The translations under genes were made by a program, and so were the position numbers. Below, one piece after another: positions 44,503 to 54,296 of a DNA stretch of 64,000 nucleotides; positions within the stretch are counted from its first letter, which is position 1, and each line of letters starts with the position of its first letter. The notes beneath the pieces were generated by a model. It was not told the origin of the DNA. It made no database searches and saw only the letters and a program-made list of their open reading frames with translations. Source of the stretch: an uncultured Macellibacteroides sp. (GTDB lineage: Bacteria > Bacteroidota > Bacteroidia > Bacteroidales > Tannerellaceae); the NCBI RefSeq assembly GCF_963667135.1, contig NZ_OY762974.1:4105054-4169053 (forward strand), given 5' to 3'.

Positions 44503-45861
44503 TTAAATCCCTTTTCCGGTAAACACCGTTCTTATTGTATAAATTAATATCGTTAAATCTAAAATCAGGGACATATTTTCATAGTACAATATATCATACT
44601 GAAGTCTTTCAATCATTTTGTCAACATCACTTGCATATCCATACTTAACCATACCCCATGATGTGATTCCTGGTCTTACGTTGTGCAATAAATAATAAAA
44701 CGGGGCTTTCTTTACTATTTTATCAATATAATATTTTCGCTCCGGTCTAGGTCCGACAATAGACATATCTCCTTTTAATACATTCCAGAACTGAGGTAAC
44801 TCATCCAATCTGTACTTTCGCATGAATCGGCCGAAAGGGGTAATTCGTGCGTCATCGTCGCTAGACAACAAGGGACCGTTCAATTCGGCACCTTCGTACA
44901 TTGTCCTGAATTTATATATATTGAAAGGCTTTCCCATATAACCGATCCGCTCCTGTTTAAATAAAACAGGGCCCGGCGAATCCTTCTTAACACGGAAAGC
45001 AATATATAAATAAAGAGGCGTTAATAACAAAACAGCAAAAGCTGAGAATACGTAATCAAGAGTTCTTTTAATATTTTTTTCTGCTTCCGAAAAATTGTTA
45101 TCGGTTACATCCACTAACGGAACTCCAATCAGGGTTTTAACTTTTACACCCGATATCATATTTGCTTTATCTACCAATACCTTGATTGGCAAATTATAAT
45201 GATAAAGGGAATAAAGAATTTGCAATCGTCTTTCGTTATCATGAGACTCTATGGCGACTACCAGCTCATCCACCGTCGCTTTTTCCATAAAGGATGCTAC
45301 CTGCGAGCTTTCGTCTTCGTTTACCGTACCCACAATATCATACCCCATCGAATATAAGCTTCTTGCCACTTTTTTAGCTTTGGATCCCGATCCGATAATT
45401 AATATACGAAGAGCCCATTCTCTGTTTTTAATTTTAGCGATGCCCGAAAGTGTTATCAGTAAACGAGGCACATAAGTTAAAACGAATTGAAGCCCAAGTA
45501 AGGCAAAGAATAGCTTGTAATAAATAACAAAGGAATGAGGTAAATCATTCAGCAATACAGCAAAAAAGACAATTACAACGCCAATTATTACGGTAAGCGC
45601 TGTTGAAAGAAATTCGGTAAGTCTGGATTTTCCAAAAGGCTTATTGTAATACCCTGAAAAGTAAAACAAAATAAGCCATCCAACCGGAATTAAAGCCCAG
45701 CCTTGCAGTACATGAGAATCGAGAAGAAATTGCTCAAGGGAATGGTATCCCTGATAAATTCCAACCTCATCATAGCGTAGCAAGTTAAAAAGCAACCATG
45801 CCAGCAATGCAGACAGAAAGTCTGAAATAATATATTTAAGGGTCTGCCTGCTTTTATTCAT
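44503..45861 (-). CDS. Undecaprenyl-phosphate sugar-phosphotransferase (WcaJ/WbaP-like)
   Basis: The 452-residue protein has about four N-terminal helices (residues 10-120), a CoA-binding-like Rossmann region (ALRILIIGSGSKAKKVARSL), a helix near 270-290, and the catalytic C-terminal domain. The last has FKQERIGYMGKPFNIYKFRT, KYRLDELPQFWNVLKGDMSI and VGPRPERKYYIDKI, the family signatures. It transfers a sugar-1-phosphate to undecaprenyl phosphate and starts each repeat unit. It is the only initiating enzyme in the window, 8 kb from the polysaccharide locus. Its ATG overlaps the tsaC stop by one base (TAATG). Confidence 0.94.
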   Translation of the reverse strand: MNKSRQTLKYIISDFLSALLAWLLFNLLRYDEVGIYQGYHSLEQFLLDSHVLQGWALIPVGWLILFYFSGYYNKPFGKSRLTEFLSTALTVIIGVVIVFFAVLLNDLPHSFVIYYKLFFALLGLQFVLTYVPRLLITLSGIAKIKNREWALRILIIGSGSKAKKVARSLYSMGYDIVGTVNEDESSQVASFMEKATVDELVVAIESHDNERRLQILYSLYHYNLPIKVLVDKANMISGVKVKTLIGVPLVDVTDNNFSEAEKNIKRTLDYVFSAFAVLLLTPLYLYIAFRVKKDSPGPVLFKQERIGYMGKPFNIYKFRTMYEGAELNGPLLSSDDDARITPFGRFMRKYRLDELPQFWNVLKGDMSIVGPRPERKYYIDKIVKKAPFYYLLHNVRPGITSWGMVKYGYASDVDKMIERLQYDILYYENMSLILDLTILIYTIRTVFTGKGI

Positions 45862-46421
45862 TATCTGATTACCTGAACAACACCTCCATCACCCAATTTA
45901 ATGATTCCTGAAGGATTTGACTTAATCTTTTCATCTTGCCGGTAGTTTACAATATAATCTACACCAGACTTAATTTCTTCCGATATCTCGTGGAAATTTG
46001 CAGGCGAAGTTTGACCACTTATATTGGCTGAAGTCGAAACGAGCGGTTTACGAAAGCGTTCGCAAAGCGATCTTGAGAAAGGTTCGCTGGTAATACGTAT
46101 TCCGACACTCCCATCTTCTGCAAGTAAATTTGTTGCAAGATTTTTTGCTTTCGGGTAAATTATAGTCAGCGGTCTATCAGCTACATCAATTAAATCCCAC
46201 GCAATCTCAGGAACCCGGGAAACATAGATATTAAGCTTCGCCGAATTATCTGTTAGAACAAGCATTGCTTTATTATCAACCCGACGCTTTAGTTCGTATA
46301 TTTTTTTTACTGCCTCCTCATTAGTAGCATCGCATCCAATGCCCCATACTGTATCTGTAGGATAAAGAATTATCCCCCCTGCCTGCAAAACCTCACAAGC
46401 TTTTTTTATTTCTTCTACCAT
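45861..46421 (-). CDS. tsaC: L-threonylcarbamoyladenylate synthase (TsaC/Sua5 family)
   Basis: From ATG 46421 (MVEEIKKACEVLQAGGIILY) the protein is 186 residues, which fits the family start; an upstream in-frame ATG at 46457 would add 12 unusual residues. It has PTDTVWGIGCDATNEEAV, KRRVDNKAMLVLTDN and VGIRITSEPFSRSLCERFRK, then PLVSTSANISGQTSP. It makes threonylcarbamoyl-AMP for t6A37 modification of ANN-decoding tRNAs. It is the first gene of the unit with wcaJ, clc and fmt. Confidence 0.94.
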   Translation of the reverse strand: MVEEIKKACEVLQAGGIILYPTDTVWGIGCDATNEEAVKKIYELKRRVDNKAMLVLTDNSAKLNIYVSRVPEIAWDLIDVADRPLTIIYPKAKNLATNLLAEDGSVGIRITSEPFSRSLCERFRKPLVSTSANISGQTSPANFHEISEEIKSGVDYIVNYRQDEKIKSNPSGIIKLGDGGVVQVIR

Positions 46422-46495
46422 AGTACTACTTAATATTCTTACAAATTTACAAATCATTCTTATACTTCAAAGTAAAAATGATAAGATTATTAAAA

Positions 46496-46537
46496 AAGCC
46501 TCCTCACTCAACCATCAAATGGTGAACAAGGAGGCTT
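46496..46537 (-). terminator. Terminator of the M13 peptidase gene
   Basis: Arms AAGCCTCCT (46496-46504) and AGGAGGCTT (46529-46537) are perfectly paired, with an inner stem ACCAT/ATGGT. On the minus strand a run of six Ts follows the stem. It lies 19 bp after the peptidase stop. Confidence 0.85.
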
Positions 46538-46555
46538 CCTGTAACATCTTATTTA

Positions 46556-48592
46556 TTACCAAATTACCACACGTTCCTGAGGTGTCATAAACATCGGATC
46601 TTTGTCTGTAATGCTAAATGCTTTATAGAAGTCTTCAACATTGCGTAAAGCGGCATTTACTCTCCACTTTCCCAAACTATGCGGATCTATTTTTGTTAAG
46701 CGCAAAATCTCTTCGTTGCGTACATTCTGGCCCCACAAGGCTGCGTATCCAAGGAAGAAACGCTGAGACGCAGTAAAACCATCTATAGCCGCAGGTTCTT
46801 TTCCTTGCAAACTATTCTTTAGTGCTGTATATGAAACAAGCAAGCCTCCCTGATCAGCAATATTTTCTCCCAATGTAAAACGGCCATTGGCATGCACAGA
46901 ATCCAACACCAAAATAGTATCGTATTGTTTAACCAACACATCTGCACGTTCTGTAAAACGCTTTGCGTCTTCCGGTGTCCACCAATCCTGCAAATTACCA
47001 TCCTTGTCATAATTACGTCCCTGATCATCAAATCCATGTGTCATTTCGTGTCCGATTACCACACCTATTGCCCCATAATTTACGGCATCATCGGCATCCA
47101 GGTTGAAAAAAGGAGGTTGAAGAATGGCAGCCGGAAAACAAATTTCGTTAGTAGTTGGGTTATAGTAGGCGTTTACAGTTTGGGGACTCATATGCCAACG
47201 AGCTTTGTCGACTGGTTTACCTGCGTCTGCAAGGTAGTATTCCATATCAAAGACATTGGAACGAACTACATTTGCCCAATAAGAATCTCCTTTAATTTCG
47301 AGCTTGCTATAATCGCGCCATTTATCGGGGTAACCAATCTTTACAGTAAATGCGGCTAGTTTTTCCTGAGCTTTTACTTTAGTGACATCACTCATCCAGT
47401 CTAATCCGTTTATTCTTTCTCCCAAAGCCTTTTGTAAATCACCCACCATCGTAAGCATTTTTTCCTTAGCTACCGGAGGAAAATATTTTTCTACATAAAG
47501 TTGTCCAACTGCTTCCGACAAGGCTGTATTTGTTGTTTCTAGAGCTCTTTTCCAGCGAGGTTGCTGCTCTTGCTTGCCAGACATTGTTTTTCCAAAGAAA
47601 TTAAATGAAGCAGTATAAAAATCGTCGTTTAGATAGGAAGCCGCACTATTCAGCAAGTTGAACGACAAATAATATTTTTGTTCTTCGAGTGTAGTCTTCT
47701 TCATTAAATCGCTTAGACCTTTGTAAAAAGAAGCCTGCTTGACATCAAGTTCAGGAATGTTTTTAAGACCCATTGTTCCGAAATAGGCCTCCCAATCCAA
47801 TAAATCGTACGAAGTTTTGAAAGATTCGAGCGAAATCTTATTGTAATTCTTCTGAGAATCACGCAAATCTTCGCGGGTAAATGAAACAGTTGCGATACCT
47901 GTTTCAATTTTAAGAACCGCATCAGCTGCAGTCTTCGCCTGATCTGTTGTATATCCTGCCAGAGTAAACAATTGATTAACATATAATTTATATGCTTCTC
48001 TAATATTTTTTGTATCTGCATCATCCAATAAATAATAGTCACGGTCGCCCATAGCAATTCCTGACTGGTAAAGTTGAACAATATTCATTGAACTGTTCTT
48101 TTCGTCAGCACCTACATACAACGAAAAGTAAGGACTCATTCCTTCTTTCTGCATGGTAGCAACCATTTTGGACAAATCAGCCTTTCCTTTAATTGACTGA
48201 ATAGACGACAGCTGATCTTTAACCGGAGAAATTCCATCGGCATTCAGTTTCACGCTATCCAATCCCATTGTATAGAATGTTCCGATTTTACTGGCAACAC
48301 TTCCAGGCTCATGCTTCTCTTTACCAAGAGATTCTATTAGATCCTTAAGCTGTTCCTGATTCACTTCCCTCAGTTTATCAAAAGAGCCATAACGTGCATA
48401 CTCTGGTTTTAACGGGTTTTGCTTAATCCATCCTCCGCAAGCGTACTGATAGAAATTACTACCTGGAGAAACGGTTGTGTCAAGGTTTGCAAGATTAATG
48501 GCAGGGACCTTTGATGTATCCTTGGAAGGAGTAGTACATCCTGCAGCGGAGACCAGTCCGGCAATCAGAGAAAGAGCAATCATCTTTTTCAT
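46556..48592 (-). CDS. pepO: M13-family (neprilysin-like) zinc metallopeptidase lipoprotein
   Basis: The 678-residue protein has a lipoprotein signal (KKMIALSLIAGLVSAAGC, lipid on Cys19). The M13 N-terminal domain follows (FYQYACGGWIKQNPLKPEYA). The catalytic domain has HExxH at H515-H519 (VIGHEMTHGFDDQGR) and E576 in GENIADQGG, the third zinc ligand. It ends with the M13 C-terminal motif VIW, similar to the usual CxxW/VW ending. It should sit in the periplasm or outer membrane and cleave short peptides. Monocistronic with its own terminator. Confidence 0.96.
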   Translation of the reverse strand: MKKMIALSLIAGLVSAAGCTTPSKDTSKVPAINLANLDTTVSPGSNFYQYACGGWIKQNPLKPEYARYGSFDKLREVNQEQLKDLIESLGKEKHEPGSVASKIGTFYTMGLDSVKLNADGISPVKDQLSSIQSIKGKADLSKMVATMQKEGMSPYFSLYVGADEKNSSMNIVQLYQSGIAMGDRDYYLLDDADTKNIREAYKLYVNQLFTLAGYTTDQAKTAADAVLKIETGIATVSFTREDLRDSQKNYNKISLESFKTSYDLLDWEAYFGTMGLKNIPELDVKQASFYKGLSDLMKKTTLEEQKYYLSFNLLNSAASYLNDDFYTASFNFFGKTMSGKQEQQPRWKRALETTNTALSEAVGQLYVEKYFPPVAKEKMLTMVGDLQKALGERINGLDWMSDVTKVKAQEKLAAFTVKIGYPDKWRDYSKLEIKGDSYWANVVRSNVFDMEYYLADAGKPVDKARWHMSPQTVNAYYNPTTNEICFPAAILQPPFFNLDADDAVNYGAIGVVIGHEMTHGFDDQGRNYDKDGNLQDWWTPEDAKRFTERADVLVKQYDTILVLDSVHANGRFTLGENIADQGGLLVSYTALKNSLQGKEPAAIDGFTASQRFFLGYAALWGQNVRNEEILRLTKIDPHSLGKWRVNAALRNVEDFYKAFSITDKDPMFMTPQERVVIW

Positions 48593-48649
48593 TTTGTATT
48601 TACTGATTTTTAAGAAAAGAATTAAAATAAAAGAGAAGTAACTAAAAAA

Positions 48650-48682
48650 GTCCCGCCATTCTACGAATGCAAACGGCAGGAC
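48650..48682 (-). terminator. Terminator of the nucleotidyltransferase gene
   Basis: GTCCCGCC (48650-48657) pairs with GGCAGGAC (48675-48682) with one G-U pair in the transcript. The minus-strand stem is followed by TTTTTT. It is 20 bp after the gene stop. Confidence 0.75.
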
Positions 48683-48702
48683 CCTATGAGGGATATTCTT
48701 AT

Positions 48703-49605
48703 TTAGAACAACTTTGCAGGATATTCGCCAGCATCAACCAAAGCCTGAATTTTATCAACCACGCTTTGACGATCGTCGGCATAAGTAACGCCAAACCATT
48801 TTGAAGTTGTATCCAACACTTTCACTGTAGCTGTACCATTATTTACAAGCTCATTAACCATTAAAGGAATAAAATATTCACTTTTCAGGTTACTCATATT
48901 CTTTGTAAGGAAATCAGCAAAGAAATCTTCCGAATACTTGAAATAATCGGGAGTAAATCCCCACATATTCATTGAAACAGGTGTGTTGTCTGCAATAGTA
49001 ACCACTTCATTGTTTTCATCTTTAAACTGAACCTTACCATCGATCCGCTCGATAGCAGTACGTTCAACAACTGTGGTAAGAAAACCATCGGCATTCGTTC
49101 CGCAAACACCACGGGCTACAGATCCGCTTTCGCTCAATGTATTTCCCACGCGGTAACCCACCATGCAATATTCATTTTGTTTTCCTGTCATCGCAGAAAG
49201 CTCTTTACCAAGAACTTCAAAGCTATCGCGACCATAGAAATCATCCGCATTAATTACAGCAAATGGTTCTTTAATCACATCTTTGCCCATCAAAACTGCA
49301 TGATTTGTACCCCATGGCTTTTCACGACCTTCAGGACATGTAAAACCTGCAGGCAGGTTATCAAGTTCCTGAAATACCACTTCAACAGGAATATGGTTTT
49401 CATATTTTGAAATAATTTTCTCACGAAAATCTTTTTCAAACGTTTTACGGATAACAAAAACTAATTTACCGAATCCTCCACGAATGGCGTCATAGATAGA
49501 ATAATCCATGATCGTTTCACCATTGGGACCCAGTCCGTCTAGTTGTTTTAATCCGCCGTAACGGCTGCCCATGCCGGCAGCAAGAACAAATAAAGTAGGT
49601 TTCAT
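48703..49605 (-). CDS. Sugar-phosphate nucleotidyltransferase
   Basis: From ATG 49605 (MKPTLFVLAAGMGSRYGGLK) the protein is 300 residues. The start holds the nucleotide-binding G-x-G-x-R loop, with LKQLDGLGPNGETIMDYSIY after it. A substrate/metal site (PFAVINADDFYG) lies near residue 110. It is the NTP-transferase fold that activates hexose phosphates to NDP-sugars. The exact NDP-sugar product is not evident, and the second-half sequence is not that of RmlA or GalU. It may feed the polysaccharide locus. An in-frame upstream start at 49635 is unlikely, because it adds ten residues ahead of the beta-strand. Confidence 0.88.
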   Translation of the reverse strand: MKPTLFVLAAGMGSRYGGLKQLDGLGPNGETIMDYSIYDAIRGGFGKLVFVIRKTFEKDFREKIISKYENHIPVEVVFQELDNLPAGFTCPEGREKPWGTNHAVLMGKDVIKEPFAVINADDFYGRDSFEVLGKELSAMTGKQNEYCMVGYRVGNTLSESGSVARGVCGTNADGFLTTVVERTAIERIDGKVQFKDENNEVVTIADNTPVSMNMWGFTPDYFKYSEDFFADFLTKNMSNLKSEYFIPLMVNELVNNGTATVKVLDTTSKWFGVTYADDRQSVVDKIQALVDAGEYPAKLF

Positions 49606-49646
49606 TGAAATATTAATTTTTAAAGTGATGTCCAAGATTATCGATG

Positions 49647-49654
49647 CAAAGGTA
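49647..49654 (-). promoter_or_regulatory. -7 promoter element for the nucleotidyltransferase gene
   Basis: On the minus strand TACCTTTG, an exact TAnnTTTG match, lies 41 bp upstream of the gene start. No clear -33 TTTG at the right distance. Confidence 0.5.
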
Positions 49655-49730
49655 TATAAAAAATACTTTTTCTACCTTATTAGAAACATTTTATTAGCAA
49701 TCGGCAACATGGACTTACACCAGACTGATA

Positions 49731-51269
49731 CTATTTTACTTCCAGAGTTACAATTGCCCCTGCTGGAATAACAACCTTCACAGAACCCTTTTCCATTTTA
49801 ATCCCCGTAAAATCTTTTACCAATACAGCAGATGGGTTATCAAAGGTATTATAGTCATTTATATGTAAAGAAGATAAAATACGACCTGTTACCGAAGAAA
49901 CACGGAAATCTTGCAGACCGAAAGTTACCTCTTGCGGTTGATCAACATCAACATTTGCCAAAGAGATATGAATCGCTCCGGATTTATCCTTCGATGCTGT
50001 GGCGCTAAGCAATGGAACTTCTCTGTTATCACGTACGCTTATCTTGTTACAAATAATATCCATAGGCAGATAGGTTGCATCCTGATGCACACTATACATT
50101 TCAAAAACGTAATAGGTAGGAGTTAATACCATTTGTTTTCCTTTAGTAAGAATCATTGACTGCAGCACATTAACAACCTGAGCAATATTCGTCATTTTTA
50201 TGCGATCTGTATATTTATGAAATACGTTGAGCGTTAAAGCAGCAACCATTGCATCACGCATTGTATTCTGCTGGAACAAATGACCTCTTACTGTACCCGG
50301 TTCTTCGTCCCACCATGTTCCCCACTCATCAACCATCAGTCCTATATTCTTTTTAGGATCGTACTTATCCATGATAGCTATATGTTTTTTAACAACATCT
50401 TCTATCTCAAGGCATTTTCCCATGGTCCAGTAAAAATCTTCTTTATTAAACTCTGTAGCTGAACCTTTACTACCATCCCATCCGGTTACGGTATAATAAT
50501 GAAGTGAAAGACCATCCATCCGTCCTCCCACTTGTTTCATTAAAGTTTCCGTCCAACTATAATCATAATCGCTGGCGCCACTAGCTATTTTAAACAATTT
50601 ATTCCCATCATAATTCCGGCAATAGGTAGAATAACGGCGATACAAATCAGAATAATATTCAGGTCGCATGCTTCCGCCACACCCCCAGCTTTCGTTTCCA
50701 ACTCCCCAGAACTTCACATTCCAAGCCTTGTCTCTGCCATTTTTTCTACGTAAATTAGCCATGGGGCTATCGCCTTCCGAAGTTATATATTCTACCCACT
50801 TCGCCATTTCTTCAACGCTTCCGCTTCCTACATTGGCACTTACGTAAGGTTCGCAACCTAACAATTCGCAGAGATTTAAAAATTCGTGCGTACCAAAACT
50901 ATTATCTTCAATGGTTCCTCCCCAGTTATTATTAACCATCTTTGGCCTATTTTCAAGCGGTCCGATGCCATCCATCCAATGATATTCGTCGGCAAAACAT
51001 CCTCCTGGCCAGCGAAGGTTGGGTATATGTATTTTTTTCAACGCGTTAAGAACATCTGTACGATATCCTTTCGTATTAGGTATATCAGATTTTTCTCCAA
51101 CCCAAAGGCCTCCATAAATACAAGAACCTAGATGTTCGGCAAACTGACCATAAATATGTTTGCTAATTGTTTGGTCTCCCCTATCGGGATAAATTTGGAT
51201 AGAAGCATTGTGCTGAGCAAATAAAGGCAGAAAAGCCGCTAGCATAAAGGCAGTTAAAATCTTTTTCAT
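49731..51269 (-). CDS. Alpha-L-arabinofuranosidase, glycoside hydrolase family 51
   Basis: The 512-residue protein has a signal peptide ([18 protein letters not shown]). The GH51 barrel follows, with [20 protein letters not shown] and [20 protein letters not shown]. The acid/base Glu is in [14 protein letters not shown] (about residue 190), and the nucleophile is in [20 protein letters not shown] (about residue 315). A C-terminal beta-sandwich completes the family architecture. It releases arabinofuranose from plant polysaccharides such as arabinan and arabinoxylan, in the periplasm or at the surface. No SusC/SusD pair is nearby, so it is not part of an evident polysaccharide utilization locus in this window. 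Confidence 0.95.
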   Translation of the reverse strand: MKKILTAFMLAAFLPLFAQHNASIQIYPDRGDQTISKHIYGQFAEHLGSCIYGGLWVGEKSDIPNTKGYRTDVLNALKKIHIPNLRWPGGCFADEYHWMDGIGPLENRPKMVNNNWGGTIEDNSFGTHEFLNLCELLGCEPYVSANVGSGSVEEMAKWVEYITSEGDSPMANLRRKNGRDKAWNVKFWGVGNESWGCGGSMRPEYYSDLYRRYSTYCRNYDGNKLFKIASGASDYDYSWTETLMKQVGGRMDGLSLHYYTVTGWDGSKGSATEFNKEDFYWTMGKCLEIEDVVKKHIAIMDKYDPKKNIGLMVDEWGTWWDEEPGTVRGHLFQQNTMRDAMVAALTLNVFHKYTDRIKMTNIAQVVNVLQSMILTKGKQMVLTPTYYVFEMYSVHQDATYLPMDIICNKISVRDNREVPLLSATASKDKSGAIHISLANVDVDQPQEVTFGLQDFRVSSVTGRILSSLHINDYNTFDNPSAVLVKDFTGIKMEKGSVKVVIPAGAIVTLEVK

Positions 51270-51368
51270 AAATTAAACTATTGTAGTTGTTTTAATAATA
51301 TTATCCGGTTATTGAAACAAACATAGTTAATATATTCTATTCATTCTACTAATTCAATGACAAATAAT

Positions 51369-51376
51369 TATCTTTG
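51369..51376 (+). promoter_or_regulatory. -7 promoter element for the PPIase pair
   Basis: TATCTTTG lies 22 bp upstream of the first PPIase ATG. No good -33 match. Confidence 0.45.
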
Positions 51377-51398
51377 TTAGCAAAAAATAAGTAAATCT

Positions 51399-52070
51399 AT
51401 GAAAAAAATAGTAATTTCATTATTCTTATGTTTTTCTGTCTTAAGCATTTACACTGCAGTCGGACAGGAAAAGGAAACGTTGGTTCAAATTGATACCGAT
51501 ATGGGCAAGATTAAGGTTAAGCTTTACAATGAAACCCCTCAGCACAGGGATAATTTCATCAAGCTTGTCAAAGAATCACGCTACGATGGATTACTATTCC
51601 ACCGCATTATCAAACAGTTTATGGTTCAGGGTGGTGATGTTACTTCTAAAAATGCACCGATCGATTCGCTGCTAGGTAATGGCGATCTGGGATATACTGT
51701 TCCGGCAGAGATTGTCTACCCTAAATACTTTCATAAACGTGGAGCTTTGTGTGCTGCGCGAACAGGAGACGAAGAGAATCCCGAAAGAGCTTCATCAAGC
51801 TCGCAGTTCTATATTGTAACAGGAAAATTCTTTACCGACATGGAGCTGGATAAAAAAGAAAAAGAAGAAGGAATAACTTTTACTCCTGAGCAACGTGAAG
51901 CTTATAAAGTTGAAGGAGGCGCGCCTCATCTGGATAATAAGTATACAGTTTTCGGCGAAGTAGTAAAAGGTCAAAATATTGTAGATGAAATGCAGTTGGT
52001 ACAAACCAATGAAAAAGACCGCCCGCTGAAAAACATCAAGATTAAGTCTATAAGAATCGTCGAAAAATAA
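51399..52070 (+). CDS. Cyclophilin-type peptidyl-prolyl isomerase, exported
   Basis: The 223-residue protein has a signal peptide (KKIVISLFLCFSVLSIYTAV, cut before about residue 24). The cyclophilin core follows with FHRIIKQFMVQGGDVTS (catalytic Arg and QGGD) and ASSSSQFYIVTGKFF (substrate pocket). VFGEVVKGQNIVDEM closes the domain. It catalyses proline cis-trans isomerisation of exported proteins. It is followed 14 bp later by a cytoplasmic-looking paralog. Confidence 0.94.
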   Translation: MKKIVISLFLCFSVLSIYTAVGQEKETLVQIDTDMGKIKVKLYNETPQHRDNFIKLVKESRYDGLLFHRIIKQFMVQGGDVTSKNAPIDSLLGNGDLGYTVPAEIVYPKYFHKRGALCAARTGDEENPERASSSSQFYIVTGKFFTDMELDKKEKEEGITFTPEQREAYKVEGGAPHLDNKYTVFGEVVKGQNIVDEMQLVQTNEKDRPLKNIKIKSIRIVEK

Positions 52071-52084
52071 ATAAACAAGTAAAC

Positions 52085-52849
52085 ATGGAACAGCAAACAA
52101 CCGAAACTCAAATTCGTATGCAAACGAATTTAGGACCGATTACATTAAAATTATATAACGAAACGCCTCTACACAGAGACAATTTTATCAAACTAGTAAA
52201 AAAAGGTCAATACGAAGGATTGCTCTTTCACCGTGTTATTAAGGGATTTATGATTCAGGGAGGTGATGTTACATCAAAAAACGCACCGATAAACAAGCAA
52301 TTGGGAGCCGGTGATTTAGGTTATACTGTGCCCGCAGAATTTGTATACCCCCGCTATTTTCATAAACTTGGAGCGTTATGCGCTGCCCGTACAGGCGATG
52401 ATGGAAATCCTGAAAAGGCATCCTCTGCTTCTCAGTTCTATATTGTTACTGGGAAAGTTTATACTGAACCCGAACTGAAACAACTTGAAAAGCAAAAAGA
52501 AAGTCGCTTAAAACAATCAATTTTCAATCGTTTGCAAATTGAAAACAAAGATGTAATAAAGCAATATTATAAGACCGGGGATAAAGATAGTCTGGCTATT
52601 ATGCGTGATACGCTTATCGGAAAAACTGAAATTGAAACAGAGAAAAGAAAAAATGAAGCCGTTTTCACACCCGAACAATATGCTGCATATACTACTGTCG
52701 GAGGCGTTCCTTTCCTGGACAACGAGTATACAGTGTATGGAGAAGTAACAGAAGGTCTTGACATTGTTAATAAAATTCAAAGAACAAAAACCAATTCATC
52801 CGATCGGCCTCTCGAGAATATTATTATTGAATCAGTTGTAATTATATAA
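52085..52849 (+). CDS. Cyclophilin-type peptidyl-prolyl isomerase, cytoplasmic
   Basis: The 254-residue protein lacks a signal peptide (MEQQTTETQIRMQTNLGP). It shares with its upstream neighbour the active site FHRVIKGFMIQGGDVTSKNA and ASSASQFYIVTGK. It carries an extra charged helical insertion of about 40 residues (about 140-190, QKESRLKQSIFNRLQIENKD), while the rest of the domain aligns with the first copy. The two are a tandem duplication, one exported and one not. It precedes the MATE gene by 12 bp. Confidence 0.94.
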   Translation: MEQQTTETQIRMQTNLGPITLKLYNETPLHRDNFIKLVKKGQYEGLLFHRVIKGFMIQGGDVTSKNAPINKQLGAGDLGYTVPAEFVYPRYFHKLGALCAARTGDDGNPEKASSASQFYIVTGKVYTEPELKQLEKQKESRLKQSIFNRLQIENKDVIKQYYKTGDKDSLAIMRDTLIGKTEIETEKRKNEAVFTPEQYAAYTTVGGVPFLDNEYTVYGEVTEGLDIVNKIQRTKTNSSDRPLENIIIESVVII

Positions 52850-52861
52850 ATATAAACAGAT

Positions 52862-54217
52862 TTGAAATTATCAAATAGGCTGCCTGCAAACTACAGGCAG
52901 CATTATTTACATACTTTAAAGCTTGGAATCCCCATCATGCTAGGGCAGTTGGGGATTATTCTTGTAGGATTTGCAGACAATATCATGGTTGGGCAACACA
53001 GCGCTGACGAATTGGCTGCTGCATCGTTTGTAAACAATTTCTTTAATCTTGCCTTTATCTTTGGAATGGGATTCGCTTACGGCCTCACTCCTATTATTGG
53101 CGAACTGTTTGCAAAAAGGGATTTTGATAAATCGGCCGAAACTTTCAAGAACAGTATTGTAATCAACTTGATTATCGGAGTGCTTATAAGCCTTTGCATG
53201 CTTATTCTGCTACTGAATATCGGTGTATTGAACCAACCAGAAGAGCTGATGCCTTACATTATCCCCTATTATGTATTGAATCTGATCTCTATTCTGTTTG
53301 TTATGTTGTTCAATTCCTTTAAACAGTTCAGCGATGGTACAACCGATACGATGACCCCCATGTGGATTATGCTCGGGACAAATCTACTGAACATCATAGG
53401 AAACTACATCCTGATTTACGGAAAACTGGGAGCGCCTGAACTGGGACTAACCGGGGCAGGTATTTCGACACTTATAAGCCGTATCGCAGCGGTTATTATT
53501 TTTGCATGCATCTTTGCGCAACATTCACGGTTCAAAAAATTTAGAATAGGTTTTAAAACCGGGAAGATAAACAAACAGACTATTTCCTGGCTGGTGAGAA
53601 TGGGGTTTCCTGTGGCTTTACAGTTGGGCGTGGAAACAGCCTCTTTCAGTTTAAGTGTAATAATGATGGGATGGCTTGGCAAAACGGCTTTGGCGGCTCA
53701 TCAGGTGGTTGGGGTTGTTACTACCCTCGGATTTATGGTCTATTATGGGATTGCGGCAGCCATAACCATCAGAGTCAGTAATTTCAGAGGACAGGACGAC
53801 TGGAAGAATGTACGACACGCATCCTTTGCCGGGCTACATTTAATACTTGCTACTGCCTTACTGGTGGTTTTCTTTTTGTTTGCGGTTCGTAACTCAATCG
53901 GATACCTTTTTACTTCGGATATAGCTATTGTGGAACTTGCCGCGCTATTGATGTATCCTGTTATAATTTATCAGTTTGGAGATGGACTTCAAATACTTTT
54001 TGCCAATGCTTTACGCGGTATAGCTGATGTCAGGTATATGGCATGGATGGCCTTTGTGTGTCACTTTTGTATTGCATTGCCCATCGGATATATTTGTGGG
54101 TTTGTTTTCAAATGGGGAGCCATTGGCGTATGGTGTGGCTTTCCTTTGAGTTTAACATTACTGGGAATTATTCTCTGGACTCGCTTCAACAAACTTACCA
54201 AGGGGAGAGCAAGATAA
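52862..54217 (+). CDS. MATE-family multidrug/sodium efflux transporter
   Basis: The 451-residue protein has twelve hydrophobic helices in two halves (KLGIPIMLGQLGIILVGFAD, then AASFVNNFFNLAFIFGMGFA, and the second half from about 230 with GFPVALQLGVETASFSLSVI). It starts with TTG at 52862; no nearer ATG gives a full first helix, so the TTG is favoured. It exports cationic drugs or metabolites by Na+ or H+ exchange. It lies 12 bp after the PPIase pair and is probably cotranscribed with it. Confidence 0.94.
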   Translation: MKLSNRLPANYRQHYLHTLKLGIPIMLGQLGIILVGFADNIMVGQHSADELAAASFVNNFFNLAFIFGMGFAYGLTPIIGELFAKRDFDKSAETFKNSIVINLIIGVLISLCMLILLLNIGVLNQPEELMPYIIPYYVLNLISILFVMLFNSFKQFSDGTTDTMTPMWIMLGTNLLNIIGNYILIYGKLGAPELGLTGAGISTLISRIAAVIIFACIFAQHSRFKKFRIGFKTGKINKQTISWLVRMGFPVALQLGVETASFSLSVIMMGWLGKTALAAHQVVGVVTTLGFMVYYGIAAAITIRVSNFRGQDDWKNVRHASFAGLHLILATALLVVFFLFAVRNSIGYLFTSDIAIVELAALLMYPVIIYQFGDGLQILFANALRGIADVRYMAWMAFVCHFCIALPIGYICGFVFKWGAIGVWCGFPLSLTLLGIILWTRFNKLTKGRAR

Positions 54218-54257
54218 ATTAAAAGGCAAACAATTGCTTGTACAAATAAATAGATAC

Positions 54258-54293
54258 AAAAAGAGGATTCCGTTACTTTGGAATCCTCTTTTT
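54258..54293. terminator. Bidirectional terminator between MATE and rluA
   Basis: Perfect 14-nt arms AAAAAGAGGATTCC (54258-54271) and complement (54280-54293) enclose an 8-nt loop. The A and T tracts give U-runs on either strand. It serves the convergent MATE and RluA genes. Confidence 0.92.
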
Positions 54294-54296
54294 ATT

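Noticed and set aside
50280-51131. Small plus-strand frames within the GH51 gene
   Set aside because: They fall inside the coding sequence of a clear arabinofuranosidase and have no motifs.
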